From positions 1-38,764 of the forward strand of contig CAMDNJ010000012.1 of assembly GCA_945902915.1 (NCBI GenBank): a DNA stretch of 38,764 nucleotides, read 5' to 3'. This document shows positions 8,301 through 18,309 of the stretch, in pieces. How positions within the stretch are numbered: position 1 is the stretch's first letter; each line of letters starts with the position of its first letter. The DNA comes from Crenothrix polyspora. Lineage in GTDB: Bacteria > Pseudomonadota > Gammaproteobacteria > Methylococcales > Methylomonadaceae. A program made the translations under genes and the position numbers. The notes below the pieces were generated by a model. It was not told the DNA's origin and made no database searches. It saw nothing but the letters and a program-made list of their open reading frames with translations.

Positions 8301-8945
8301 ATGTTAGCAAAACTATTTACTACCTTTGAGCGCCTGAGCGAAGCAGAATTACAAGCTAAAACCTGCGCCATAATCTCTGCTCTTACAGATAATCCTCATT
8401 TTCCAGAACCTTGGTTGCCTCAATTACAAACATTAGCGCAAATAACTGCTGCCTATAACACCTATCATGACGCTTACCATGAAGGTTTGTCAGACGAAAG
8501 TTCAAAAATAAACTTGCGTAATACCGCAAGAACAACCTTAACGGATTATCTTAAAAAATTAGCACTTTATCTTGAAATAGTCGCCGAAGATAATGCCATT
8601 ATACTTGCTAGTTCTGGCTACAGCTTACGTAGTGATAGTGTGCAATGCTGTCGCAATAATCCACTTCCTGCACCCAGCAATATAAAAGTAACTCATGGCT
8701 TAAAAAAAGGCAGCCTAAATATTCGAGCTAATCCTATACAAGGTGCCGGTAGTTATGAAATACAGACTGCTCAAGTTGACCCCAATATAGAAAACAATTG
8801 GCGTCATCAACTGACTTCTTTGAGTTGTTCCCATATTGTTTTGGAAGGACTAATACCAGCACGGACTTATTGGTTAAGACTAAGGGCTATTAGTCGACTA
8901 GGGACTGGTGTTTGGACTGAACCATACATGATTATTATTGATTAA
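8301..8945 (+). CDS. Small protein with C-terminal fibronectin type III-like domain
   Basis: A 214-aa protein without signal peptide or membrane segment, hence probably cytoplasmic. Residues 1-110 are mainly helical and charged (e.g. LKKLALYLEIVAEDN). Residues about 122-214 resemble a fibronectin III sandwich: PAPSNIKVTHGLKKGSLNI, a central SYEIQTAQ strand, then LEGLIPARTYWLRLRAIS and the closing GTGVWTEPYMI. A CC pair (VQCCRNN) sits at the junction. The ATG follows GGAGCAC and a strong predicted promoter. Similar small proteins with an FN3 tail are annotated in many bacteria without known function. It is monocistronic and convergent with mgtA. Confidence 0.8.
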   Translation: MLAKLFTTFERLSEAELQAKTCAIISALTDNPHFPEPWLPQLQTLAQITAAYNTYHDAYHEGLSDESSKINLRNTARTTLTDYLKKLALYLEIVAEDNAIILASSGYSLRSDSVQCCRNNPLPAPSNIKVTHGLKKGSLNIRANPIQGAGSYEIQTAQVDPNIENNWRHQLTSLSCSHIVLEGLIPARTYWLRLRAISRLGTGVWTEPYMIIID

Positions 8946-8996
8946 CTCTATTATTGCTTTAATAGTGCAACAATTAACGAGTTGTTTATTTTATCT

Positions 8997-11540
8997 TTAT
9001 AATTTAATGCAACGATAAAAAATATGTTTAATAATCTCAGCCGTACTTAAATATAAGACTACGATTAAAGCCAACATGGCTAATAAAGATGCTGACAAGG
9101 GTACAAAGCCAATGATCGGGGCAATGGGCGTATAAGGCAAGCTAACGGTAATAACAACAATGCTCAACGTGGCCGCTATTAAATAATTTCCAGGACGAGT
9201 TTTAAAAAAGGCACTGCTGCTACGCACTACAAAAACAATCAATGAAGCAGAAACCACCGACTCTAAGAACCAGGCGGTACGAAATTGTTCGACTGAGACA
9301 TCAAGACTCAACAATAAACCAAAGGTTATATAATCATATATTGAGCTGACTAAACCAAAGGTGATCATAAACTTTCGAATAAACTTTATATCCCAGCGCC
9401 TAGGTTGTGCAACCATGATCGCATCGACATTATCAGAGGCGATGGTCATTTCAGGAAAGTCTGTCAGTAAATTAGTTAATAAGATTTGCTTCGGTAACAA
9501 AGGTAGAAAAGGTAAAAATAATGAAGCACCGGCCATACTAAACATATTGCCAAAATTGGAACTAGTGGCCATAAACACATACTTTAAGGTATTAGCAAAG
9601 GTTGTACGCCCTTCCCTAACCCCTTGCACCAAAACGCCTAAGCTTTTCTCTAGCAAGACAATTTGTGCTGTTTCTTTAGCGACATCAGCGGCACTATCCA
9701 CAGATATACCCACATCGGCAGCATGCAATGCAGAAACATCATTAATGCCATCGCCCATATAACCAACTACAAAGCCGGCTTTCTTTATGGCTAAAATGAT
9801 GCGCTCTTTTTGATTGGGCTCAATTTCGGCAAATAAATCGACTACTGCCACTTGATTGACTAATGCTAGTTCACTCATTTCATGAATTTCAGGGCCGGTG
9901 AGTATTTCATGTTCAGCTAAGCCTAGTTGTTTACTTACGGTAGCCGCCACTAAGCGATTATCGCCGGTAATAATTTTTAAAGTAACCCCAAGTTCCTTTA
10001 GCTGTGCGATAGTCTCGGAGCTATCGGCTTTAGGCGGATCAAAAAATACTAGAAAACCTAAAAAGCACATCTCACACTCATCGGCCTTATCAAGATCATC
10101 ACGATTGACTAAACGTTTATAAGCCAAGCCTAAAGTGCGATAGCCTTGTCGACTAAATTCCTCGTAACGCCTAAGTATTTGGAGACGTGCCGAGTTTATA
10201 GATACTGTACCACCATGACTAGAATCAGCCTCAGTGCATAAGGCCAACACATTCGTTAAGGCACCCTTAGTCAACAACAGCGTTTGCCCATTATCCTCAA
10301 CTAAGAGACTTAAACACTTACGATAAAAGTCATACGGAATTTCTGCCAGCTTTTCAGTACCAACTAAATCAAAAGCTTTATATTCCCTAATTGCTTTATC
10401 AATGGGATTAGTAAAACCGGGTTCATAGACTGAGTTAAGATAAGCATAACGAGCCACGGTGTTACTGGCCTCACCATAAATATCTAAAGCACCCTGCAAG
10501 CGCACTTTCCCTTCAGTTAGTGTGCCTGTTTTATCTGAACACAAGACATTCATGCTGCCAAAATTTTCTATGGCGGCCAGTTGTTTAACAATGACTTTCC
10601 TCGCTGCCATACGTTTAGCACCGTGTGCTAGATTCACGGTAATGATGGCTGGCAATAATTGCGGCGTTAAACCTACCGCCAGTGCCAATGCAAATAGAAA
10701 TGAATCCACTACGGGCTTAGCCAGATAAACGTTAGCGGCAAATATCAAAATGACCAAGATTAAGGTAACTTCCATCAGTAAATAACCAAAGCGCCTAACT
10801 CCACGTTCAAACTCCGTTTCTGGTGTTTTAAGTTTGATACGTAACGATAACTTACCAAACTCTGTGGCTAGTCCAGTAGCTATTACTAACGCCGACGCCT
10901 TACCACTTTGCACATGAGTACCCATCCACAAAGCATTTGTACGCTGACTTAAAGGTGTACCTTCAGGTATAACTCCGACTAGCTTTTCTACTGGATAACT
11001 TTCACCGGTTAATATAGCTTCATCGACAAACAAATTATCTGACGTTACTATCAGGCAATCACCCGGAATAACATCGCCGGCCTTTAGTATGACCATATCG
11101 CCAGGTACTAGGCGGTCACTGGCTAGCTCTTTACAAACACCATCACGCAGCACCTGTACGGTAATTTGCACCATGGCTAGTAACTCTTTAACGGCACTGG
11201 CCGCACCTTTTTCTTGCCAAAAGCCCAGACAACCACTGATTAAAACAATACTTAATATTATCGCCGCATCCAAATGGTCATTTAAAAAGAAAGATAAACC
11301 TGTAGCAAACAACAAAATAAGAATAATAGAGTTCTTAAACTGAGCAAAAAACAAACTAACATTGCCGGCAGCATTTTTGTTATTGAGTCGATTTGGCCCA
11401 TAGTCCTTAAATCGTAATTCGGCTTGCTCTTGGTTAAGTCCTTGAGAAGAACTGCTTAGCCGTTCAAAATACTGAGTAACAGAATAACTCCAAAAAACCA
11501 TACCATGATCCAGCTTCTTAACTTTTGCTTTATTGCCCAT
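8997..11540 (-). CDS. mgtA: Magnesium-translocating P-type ATPase (MgtA-like)
   Basis: Imports Mg2+ across the inner membrane at the cost of ATP (P3B family). The protein is 847 aa, slightly shorter than enteric MgtA (about 898). In order it shows an N-terminal cation-ATPase segment, the A-domain motif LTGESYPVEK, a helix with VGLTPQLLPAII, the phosphorylation motif SDKTGTLTEGK, the hinge MGDGINDVSALHAADVGISVD, and C-terminal membrane helices with NLLTDFPEMTIASDNVD, typical of MgtA/MgtB. The ORF-track start is GTG at 11546; I prefer the ATG at 11540, which has GGAG five bases before it. It lies 39 bp behind the ygjP-like gene on the same strand. No long leader like that of enteric mgtA is present. 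Confidence 0.93.
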   Translation of the reverse strand: MGNKAKVKKLDHGMVFWSYSVTQYFERLSSSSQGLNQEQAELRFKDYGPNRLNNKNAAGNVSLFFAQFKNSIILILLFATGLSFFLNDHLDAAIILSIVLISGCLGFWQEKGAASAVKELLAMVQITVQVLRDGVCKELASDRLVPGDMVILKAGDVIPGDCLIVTSDNLFVDEAILTGESYPVEKLVGVIPEGTPLSQRTNALWMGTHVQSGKASALVIATGLATEFGKLSLRIKLKTPETEFERGVRRFGYLLMEVTLILVILIFAANVYLAKPVVDSFLFALALAVGLTPQLLPAIITVNLAHGAKRMAARKVIVKQLAAIENFGSMNVLCSDKTGTLTEGKVRLQGALDIYGEASNTVARYAYLNSVYEPGFTNPIDKAIREYKAFDLVGTEKLAEIPYDFYRKCLSLLVEDNGQTLLLTKGALTNVLALCTEADSSHGGTVSINSARLQILRRYEEFSRQGYRTLGLAYKRLVNRDDLDKADECEMCFLGFLVFFDPPKADSSETIAQLKELGVTLKIITGDNRLVAATVSKQLGLAEHEILTGPEIHEMSELALVNQVAVVDLFAEIEPNQKERIILAIKKAGFVVGYMGDGINDVSALHAADVGISVDSAADVAKETAQIVLLEKSLGVLVQGVREGRTTFANTLKYVFMATSSNFGNMFSMAGASLFLPFLPLLPKQILLTNLLTDFPEMTIASDNVDAIMVAQPRRWDIKFIRKFMITFGLVSSIYDYITFGLLLSLDVSVEQFRTAWFLESVVSASLIVFVVRSSSAFFKTRPGNYLIAATLSIVVITVSLPYTPIAPIIGFVPLSASLLAMLALIVVLYLSTAEIIKHIFYRCIKL

Positions 11541-11579
11541 GCTCACTCCAAGTTGGGTTGATAGCCATAACTTAGTTAC

Positions 11580-12281
11580 TTAAATCTCTAAGCTAGCGCC
11601 ATGATTCTTCAACCAAGCACTGTGATTTCGGTACTCGGGGCAATAGCGAGCTACCGCCGCCCAAAAAGCCGGGGAATGGTTGTGATGCAAGAGATGACAG
11701 AGTTCATGTACAACCACATAATCGACCACGCTATCAGGTGCTAGCATCAATTTCCAATTAAACTGTAGTGCGCCAGATAAACTACAACTACCCCACCGCG
11801 CTTTATAGGTTTTAATAGTGATGCGAGTCGGTTGAACGCCGATAATCGCAGCATAGCGTTGGGTTTTTAGCTTTAAAACACCTACCGCTTGTTTTTTATA
11901 CCAATTAATCAACAAGGCTTTAGTAATAGCTGCATTGTCTATACTTAAATCGCGCACCGAAACGATTAACTGATCCTGCTCTAATTTAATCTTCGGAGTT
12001 AATCCTGTGATAATCGTTAACACATACTCACAACCTAAATAAGCATAATATTCACCTGCGCTAAAAGTCTTAGCAGGCAAGGCCAATTGACTCTGCTGAT
12101 GCCTCAGTTTTTCGGTAATCCAGCGTGTTTTGTTAATGACTAAGGCTTCAATGGCGACTCGACTTAAATCAATAGGCACTATGATATAGACCAGTCCTTT
12201 TTGTATTTTTATGGCTGAGGTTTTTCTTTTGGAGGAGCGTATGATTTCCGCTGTAAAGCCCTCCCCTTGTATGACCTTCAT
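11580..12281 (-). CDS. ygjP: YgjP-family zinc metallohydrolase (SprT/DUF45-like)
   Basis: A 233-aa predicted metal-dependent hydrolase. The C-terminal half carries the zinc motif HELCHLLHHNHSPAFW (HExxH plus a downstream His), preceded by the family's KARWGSCSLSGALQFNWKLMLAP segment. The ORF track starts 33 codons upstream; the ATG at 12281 is chosen because AAGGGAG precedes it at good spacing and the extra residues look non-family. The substrate is not known; the related SprT domain is a protease fold. It is followed by mgtA on the same strand and diverges from yrdA. Confidence 0.88.
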   Translation of the reverse strand: MKVIQGEGFTAEIIRSSKRKTSAIKIQKGLVYIIVPIDLSRVAIEALVINKTRWITEKLRHQQSQLALPAKTFSAGEYYAYLGCEYVLTIITGLTPKIKLEQDQLIVSVRDLSIDNAAITKALLINWYKKQAVGVLKLKTQRYAAIIGVQPTRITIKTYKARWGSCSLSGALQFNWKLMLAPDSVVDYVVVHELCHLLHHNHSPAFWAAVARYCPEYRNHSAWLKNHGASLEI

Positions 12282-12425
12282 AGGCTCCCTTAGGAATGTT
12301 TTATTAATGATCGCCGTAGTAAACGCTTTGAATAGAGGCATATAGAAAATAACTATCGTTAAATAACTGAGCTGTGTCAATATTATGCTTTTATCACTGT
12401 TAATAAACTAGACTTTACCATAACC

Positions 12426-12962
12426 ATGAACCTTAGAGCTTTTAACACTAAGCGCCCAGTAATAGGCACCGCTGTTTATATCGATGAAAGTGCTGTAATC
12501 ATCGGTGACGTCATTTTAGGCGATGACGTCTCTATCTGGCCTACCGCTGTGCTCAGAGCTGATGTAGAACGCATCACTATTGGCGATGGCACTAATATTC
12601 AAGATGGTACAGTGCTGCATGTATCCCATGCTGGCAAGTATTCAGCTAATGGACATCCATTAAATATCGGAAAAAACGTGACTATCGGTCATCGAGCTGT
12701 CTTACATGCTTGTACGATAGGCGATTATTGCCTAGTCGGCATAGGTGCCATCGTTATGGATGATGCCGTGCTTGATTCTTATGTCATGCTAGGTGCCGGT
12801 GCGTTAGTGCCACCGGGAAAACACTTGGCTGGCGGCTTCTTGTATGTCGGCTCACCTGCCAAAGTCATAAGGCCATTAACAGAGCATGAAATAAGCTACT
12901 TAGAATATTCTGCACAACATTATGTGTCATTGAAAAATGAATATTTAAATGCAGGCTCATAA
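12426..12962 (+). CDS. yrdA: Gamma-carbonic-anhydrase-like hexapeptide protein
   Basis: A 178-aa left-handed beta-helix protein of the YrdA/gamma-CA family, trimeric by homology. Hexapeptide repeats are visible as VIIGDVILGDDVSIWPTAVLRADVE, ITIGDGTNIQDGTVLHV and VTIGHRAVLHACTIGDYCLVGIGA. Histidines at VLHVSH, TIGHR and VLHAC supply the expected Zn ligands. Whether it has carbonic anhydrase activity cannot be told from sequence; E. coli YrdA is reported to have little or none. It is a single gene divergent from ygjP. Confidence 0.93.
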   Translation: MNLRAFNTKRPVIGTAVYIDESAVIIGDVILGDDVSIWPTAVLRADVERITIGDGTNIQDGTVLHVSHAGKYSANGHPLNIGKNVTIGHRAVLHACTIGDYCLVGIGAIVMDDAVLDSYVMLGAGALVPPGKHLAGGFLYVGSPAKVIRPLTEHEISYLEYSAQHYVSLKNEYLNAGS

Positions 12963-13023
12963 CAAAGGTCCGAATATTCCTTACAGATTAAACCGCCGGA
13001 TGGTCGTAGGACTTACGGACTTA

Positions 13024-13094
13024 TAGGATGTGCCGACGAAAGGAGGCGCATCATTGACAACCGATGCGCTTCACTTTGTTCAGCAAATCCTATG
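13024..13094. repeat. Intergenic palindromic repeat (ATAGGAT...GCGCATC/GATGCGC...ATCCTAT)
   Basis: An imperfect inverted repeat about 71 bp long: outer arms ATAGGAT (13024-13030) and ATCCTAT (13088-13094), inner arms GCGCATC (13047-13053) and GATGCGC (13064-13070). It has the form of short miniature or REP-like elements found between genes of many proteobacteria. It sits between the convergent 3' ends of yrdA and aroE. Confidence 0.7.
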
Positions 13095-13140
13095 GTCCTG
13101 CTAACGCCTGCCCCTACATTCTCACAATTTATAGCCTTCT

Positions 13141-15026
<1,886 letters not shown>

Positions 15027-15124
15027 TTATGATCTACATAACGGAGATTTATTGTATCAGGGAACGTCCTGACTCCTACTCGAAAATAGAGCAACTACAA
15101 ACTGGTTTTAACTTAGAGGGTTTT

Positions 15125-15760
15125 ATGAACGCTAGACGCTACACTTTATTTAGTTTTTTTGCAGTGCTGTTGGCATTAATACCCTTCACGGGCATGATGG
15201 CTGCAGAGTTATCGGCACCCCAACTTGCCATTGAAAGTGCTTCAACAAAATTACAACATAAAATGCAAGATAAAGCCTTTATCAAAGATTTTGCTAATGT
15301 TAATAAATTTGTTAATGAAGCCATTTTACCTCATACCGATTTCGATAAAATTTCTGCCCTAGTGTTAGGCAAGCTTTGGAATTCAGCAACGCCTGAGGAG
15401 CAAGTTCGCTTTAAAAAAGAATTTCAAACACTGTTAGTTAGAACCTACTCTCGTGCTTTTGTAGAATTTAAAGACTGGTCTATACGCTTTTTACCCTTAG
15501 AAATGGAAGCAGGCGCCACTAAAACAGTAGTAAAAACCGAAGTATTACAACCTGGACTGCAACCGGTTGCTGTTCATTACCGCATGATATTAGCTGATGG
15601 TGAATGGAAAGCTTATGACATTATGATTGAAGGTGTCAGCCTAATTACCAATTACCGCACGACCTTTAGTACTGAAGTACAAACTAAGGGCTCTTTATCA
15701 GCAGTGATTGATAGCTTAGCTAAACGAAATCTCGAAGCTTTAGCTGCTAAAAATTCGTAG
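15125..15760 (+). CDS. MlaC/Ttg2D-family periplasmic phospholipid-binding protein
   Basis: A soluble periplasmic lipid carrier of the kind that shuttles phospholipids between the outer-membrane MlaA complex and the inner-membrane MlaFEDB transporter. The 211-aa protein (E. coli MlaC is 211) has a signal peptide: NARRYTLF, a hydrophobic core, then MMAAE. The mature part shows the family features FVNEAILPHTDFDKISALVLGKLW, TPEEQVRFKKEFQTLLVRTYSRAF and DGEWKAYDIMIEGVSLITNYR. The ORF track starts 39 codons upstream; the ATG at 15125 is chosen for its GAGGG site and signal peptide. No other mla genes are adjacent; the related hopanoid-linked protein HpnM is an alternative. The TAG stop lies inside a palindromic repeat. 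Confidence 0.88.
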   Translation: MNARRYTLFSFFAVLLALIPFTGMMAAELSAPQLAIESASTKLQHKMQDKAFIKDFANVNKFVNEAILPHTDFDKISALVLGKLWNSATPEEQVRFKKEFQTLLVRTYSRAFVEFKDWSIRFLPLEMEAGATKTVVKTEVLQPGLQPVAVHYRMILADGEWKAYDIMIEGVSLITNYRTTFSTEVQTKGSLSAVIDSLAKRNLEALAAKNS

Positions 15761-15827
15761 GGGCGTATTGCATACGCCCTTATAAAACACACCCTATAAA
15801 ATGGGCATATGCAATACGCCCCCTACG
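15756..15827. repeat. Large inverted repeat with about 24-bp arms
   Basis: The left arm 15756-15779 (CGTAGGGGCGTATTGCATAC...) and right arm 15803-15827 (...GCAATACGCCCCCTACG) are complementary except for one base difference and one extra G, around a 23-nt AT-rich centre. Each arm matches the single copy at 4615-4637. The left arm contains the stop codon of the mlaC-like gene. This looks like a miniature palindromic mobile or REP-like element. Confidence 0.85.
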
Positions 15828-15878
15828 GTTGCAGGATTTACATCTCTTGGGCTACGGCACTCCCTCAGCAGAGTACAT

Positions 15879-15957
15879 GTAGGATGGGTAGAGCGGACAG
15901 CGAAACCCATCATGGCGCGATGGTGTGATGGGTTTCACGTTGTTCTACCCATCCTAC
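15879..15957. repeat. Intergenic palindromic repeat (GTAGGATGGGTAGA...TCTACCCATCCTAC)
   Basis: The outer arms are 14 bp and perfectly complementary (15879-15892 and 15944-15957). Inner arms GAAACCCATCA and TGATGGGTTTC are also perfect, around a GC-rich centre. The total is about 79 bp. Elements of this form are widespread between bacterial genes and are probably miniature non-autonomous elements or REP-like units. Confidence 0.85.
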
Positions 15958-15981
15958 GAGTCTAACCCGACCTACATTACT

Positions 15982-16005
15982 GGAGTAAAACAGCTTTAGC
16001 TGTTT
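15982..16005. repeat. Short palindrome AAAACAGCTTTAGCTGTTTT (copy 2 of dispersed repeat)
   Basis: GGAGT followed by AAAACAGCT-TT-AGCTGTTTT and more T. It matches the reverse complement of the copy at 65-89, including the GGAGT flank, with one loop base changed. The T run after the stem would also allow rho-independent termination on the plus strand. Confidence 0.65.
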
Positions 16006-16094
16006 TTATTGCAGTCGCAAAAGCCCAACACGCCAAGCTTTATAATGCCAACGAGCAACTACATTAAGCCAACCCCGACCTTGCCCTATTTCAA

Positions 16095-17069
16095 ATGACG
16101 GATTATCAACCCTTATACGATACTTTATTGGCTGCAAAAGCCGATGCTTGGGTAGAACTCTTACCTGAACAACTAGCGAAAGCCTTTGATACAAACAAGC
16201 ATGGTCATTTACAAGATTGGCAAAACCTTGTTGAGCATCCAGTTCCTAATAAAACAGATCACCGAACCTTGGATGCGTCTGCGATCAAAATTGGTTTAGC
16301 TGAGGAGTTATCGAGTTCAGATAGCCTAGCATTCGCACAACAACTTAAAGCCCTACACCCCTGGCGCAAAGGCCCTTATGATCTATTCGGCATTAACATC
16401 GACACCGAATGGCGCTCAGATTGGAAATGGGATCGCTTAAAAGATCATATTAGCCCACTTAAACATCGTTTGGTTTTAGATGTAGGCTGTGGCAATGGCT
16501 ATCATTGCTGGCGCATGCTGGGAGCTGAGGCAAAAATGGTCATCGGCATAGATCCTTTTCTGCTCAATGTCATGCAATTTCAGCTCATTAAAAAATGTTA
16601 TGGAACTGCACCTGTTTATGTCTTGCCCTTAGGCATAGAAGAGTTGCCTTATGGTTTAAAAGCTTTTGATACCGTGTTCTCGATGGGCGTGCTTTATCAT
16701 CGCCGCTCACCGCTTGACCATCTCATGGAATTAAGGGATTGCTTAGTTTCAGGTGGCGAATTGGTATTAGAAACATTGATCATAGACGGTGGTTTAGGTG
16801 ATACTTTATTACCTGAAGATCGTTACGCCATGATGCGCAATGTGTGGTTTTTACCCAGTTGCGACACCTTAATCAGCTGGCTAAAACGCTGTGGCTTTAA
16901 AAACATCCGCTTAATTGATGTGACGCCTACCAGCACTGAAGAACAGCGCAGTACCGAATGGATGCATTTTCACTCACTCAAAGATTTTTTAAATCCTGAT
17001 GACCCACAATTAACCTGTGAGGATTTACCGGCACCTAAAAGAGCGATTATTATTGCTAATGCTCCTTAA
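16095..17069 (+). CDS. cmoB: tRNA U34 carboxymethyltransferase
   Basis: Transfers the carboxymethyl group of carboxy-SAM to 5-hydroxyuridine at tRNA position 34, making cmo5U. The 324-aa protein matches CmoB along its whole length: LHPWRKGPYDLFGINIDTEWRSDWKWDR, the SAM-fold motif VLDVGCGNGYHCWRM, GIDPFLL, AFDTVFSMGVLYHRRSPL, and a C-terminal TSTEEQRSTEWM ... PAPKRAIIIA. The usual partner cmoA, which makes carboxy-SAM, is not in the window. There is no clear Shine-Dalgarno site before the ATG. Confidence 0.96.
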   Translation: MTDYQPLYDTLLAAKADAWVELLPEQLAKAFDTNKHGHLQDWQNLVEHPVPNKTDHRTLDASAIKIGLAEELSSSDSLAFAQQLKALHPWRKGPYDLFGINIDTEWRSDWKWDRLKDHISPLKHRLVLDVGCGNGYHCWRMLGAEAKMVIGIDPFLLNVMQFQLIKKCYGTAPVYVLPLGIEELPYGLKAFDTVFSMGVLYHRRSPLDHLMELRDCLVSGGELVLETLIIDGGLGDTLLPEDRYAMMRNVWFLPSCDTLISWLKRCGFKNIRLIDVTPTSTEEQRSTEWMHFHSLKDFLNPDDPQLTCEDLPAPKRAIIIANAP

Positions 17070-17207
17070 TAAATATATGTTTTCATTCTCACCCTTGTCT
17101 TTTAGACAATAGCCAATAAACTTATGTTATGAGTACCTTTGGTAGGTTTATTCATTATCAAAGATATTCAATTCATTTAATCTTCTTTTATCTTCATAGG
17201 AAAAATC

Positions 17208-17501
17208 ATGAAAAAGATACTTATTTTATTGGCTCTCTATATCGTAAATTCTATGGCTATGGCCACTCCTGTTAATGTTAACAATGCAGATGCAAAAACC
17301 ATCGCGGCTGCCTTAGCCGGTATAGGCCAAAAAAAGGCTGAAGCTATTGTTAAATATAGAACAGAAAAGGGCCCCTTCAAAACAGTGGAAGAATTGCTGC
17401 AAGTTACTGGAATCACTAAAAAGATACTAGCTAAAAATCCTAACGATATTTTACTAAGTGACACTGCGACACCCGCTCCAAGCCCTGAAACTAAGAAATA
17501 G
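17208..17501 (+). CDS. ComEA-family helix-hairpin-helix protein (exported)
   Basis: A 97-aa protein with a signal peptide (MKKILILLALYIVNSMAMA), then a double helix-hairpin-helix DNA-binding domain: VNVNNADAKTIAAALAGIGQ, KAEAIVKYR, GPFKTVEELLQVTGI. The tail is Pro/Thr-rich. The family binds DNA non-specifically in the periplasm; ComEA pulls in DNA during natural transformation. Many gammaproteobacterial small homologues lack a proven role. No other competence gene is nearby. AGGAAAAATC precedes the ATG. Confidence 0.9.
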   Translation: MKKILILLALYIVNSMAMATPVNVNNADAKTIAAALAGIGQKKAEAIVKYRTEKGPFKTVEELLQVTGITKKILAKNPNDILLSDTATPAPSPETKK

Positions 17502-17526
17502 TACAAAACAAAGTAGATCTATAAGC

Positions 17527-17555
17527 CACTCAGATGACTATAAATTATCTGAGTG
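17527..17555. terminator. Hairpin downstream of the comEA-like gene
   Basis: CACTCAGAT (17527-17535) and ATCTGAGTG (17547-17555) are perfectly complementary around an 11-nt AT-rich loop, 25 bp after the stop codon. The following ACTCTTATATTTG is only modestly T-rich, so termination is plausible rather than certain. Confidence 0.5.
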
Positions 17556-17665
17556 ACTCTTATATTTGCAAGAATGTGCAGCAATGATTACACTCACTGC
17601 ACTATTTGAATGAACAGAACACCTAAAATAATCAACATAAACCGACGATCATAAGAGGCATAACC

Positions 17666-18019
17666 ATGATAAAAAGAGCTTATCTTAGCTTAGCATTAAT
17701 GACTGCCAGCATATCAGTCTGTACGGCAGGCTCTATTAATTTTAATGTTTGGACTCCCAGCGCCTGCGGCAATGAACCAGAAGTTCCGGCAATTAAACAA
17801 GAAAATATTGAAACTTACAATCAAAGTATAAAAACTATCAATGAATGGCAACAAGCGGCCAATGCCTATAACACTTGTGTTGTGAATGAAGCGAATACCG
17901 ATAACGCCCTCATTGCAAAAACAGCAAATGAAAAACAAAATAAATTTCGGCTTGCTGTAGAGAAAATTAAAATCGACACCGATGCCGCTAAAGCCTTATT
18001 AGATAAGGGCAATAAATAA
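17666..18019 (+). CDS. Small exported protein of unknown function
   Basis: A 117-aa protein with a typical signal peptide (IKRAYLSLALMTASISVCTAG). The mature part has two cysteines (SACGNEPE and YNTCVVNE) that could form a disulfide in the periplasm, and is otherwise helical and Asn/Ala/Lys-rich. AAGAGG precedes the ATG. I do not recognise a family. It is convergent with the formate dehydrogenase operon. Confidence 0.8.
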   Translation: MIKRAYLSLALMTASISVCTAGSINFNVWTPSACGNEPEVPAIKQENIETYNQSIKTINEWQQAANAYNTCVVNEANTDNALIAKTANEKQNKFRLAVEKIKIDTDAAKALLDKGNK

Positions 18020-18030
18020 GCTATCTGACT

Positions 18031-18054
18031 ATGATCGACAGAAATGTCGATCAT
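18031..18054. terminator. Bidirectional terminator-like hairpin between convergent genes
   Basis: ATGATCGACA-GAAA-TGTCGATCAT is a perfect 10-bp stem with a GAAA tetraloop, between the stop at 18019 and the fdsD stop at 18067. It is followed by TATTA on the plus side. It probably ends both transcripts, though neither side has a long U run. Confidence 0.65.
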
Positions 18055-18066
18055 TATTACAACTAA

Positions 18067-18294
18067 CTAACTATCGATTGAAGCCGCGTCTAATCGAGAC
18101 ACAGCTACTTTAACTAGATCACTTAACTCCGAGCCATCTTGCTGATAATAAGCGATTAATTCCTTACGCATTCTAGGATGCCAAGACCTTATGATATGTT
18201 TTTTTACGCCAGTAGCTGCGAGTTCTTTATCGCTTTCAGCGTTAAAAAAATCACCAATGCTATTAGCCATTTTGATAAGAGTTTTAATTTTCAT
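18067..18294 (-). CDS. fdsD: NAD-dependent formate dehydrogenase delta subunit
   Basis: A 75-aa small subunit or assembly protein of soluble FdsABG formate dehydrogenases. It starts MKIKTLIKMANSIGDFFNAE and contains the family's KKHIIRSWHPRMRKELIAYY segment. The ORF-track start is a TTG three codons earlier; the ATG at 18294 is preferred, with only a weak GAG upstream. It is the last gene of the fds operon, 15 bp after fdhD, the usual place. Confidence 0.9.
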   Translation of the reverse strand: MKIKTLIKMANSIGDFFNAESDKELAATGVKKHIIRSWHPRMRKELIAYYQQDGSELSDLVKVAVSRLDAASIDS

Positions 18295-18309
18295 GATGCT
18301 CAATTAATT

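Larger units (their letters stand above)
15761..16094. other. Intergenic region filled by palindromic repeats
   Basis: This 334-bp gap between the mlaC-like gene and cmoB has no credible ORF. It is occupied by three distinct palindromes: the rest of 15756-15827, then 15879-15957, then 15982-16005. The cmoB start lies about 90 bp after the last one, and no clear promoter is seen in between. Confidence 0.75.

Noticed and set aside
11541-11579. Mg2+-sensing leader (riboswitch) before mgtA
   Set aside because: Only 39 bp separate mgtA from the upstream gene, too short for the enteric-type leader, and no such structure is visible.
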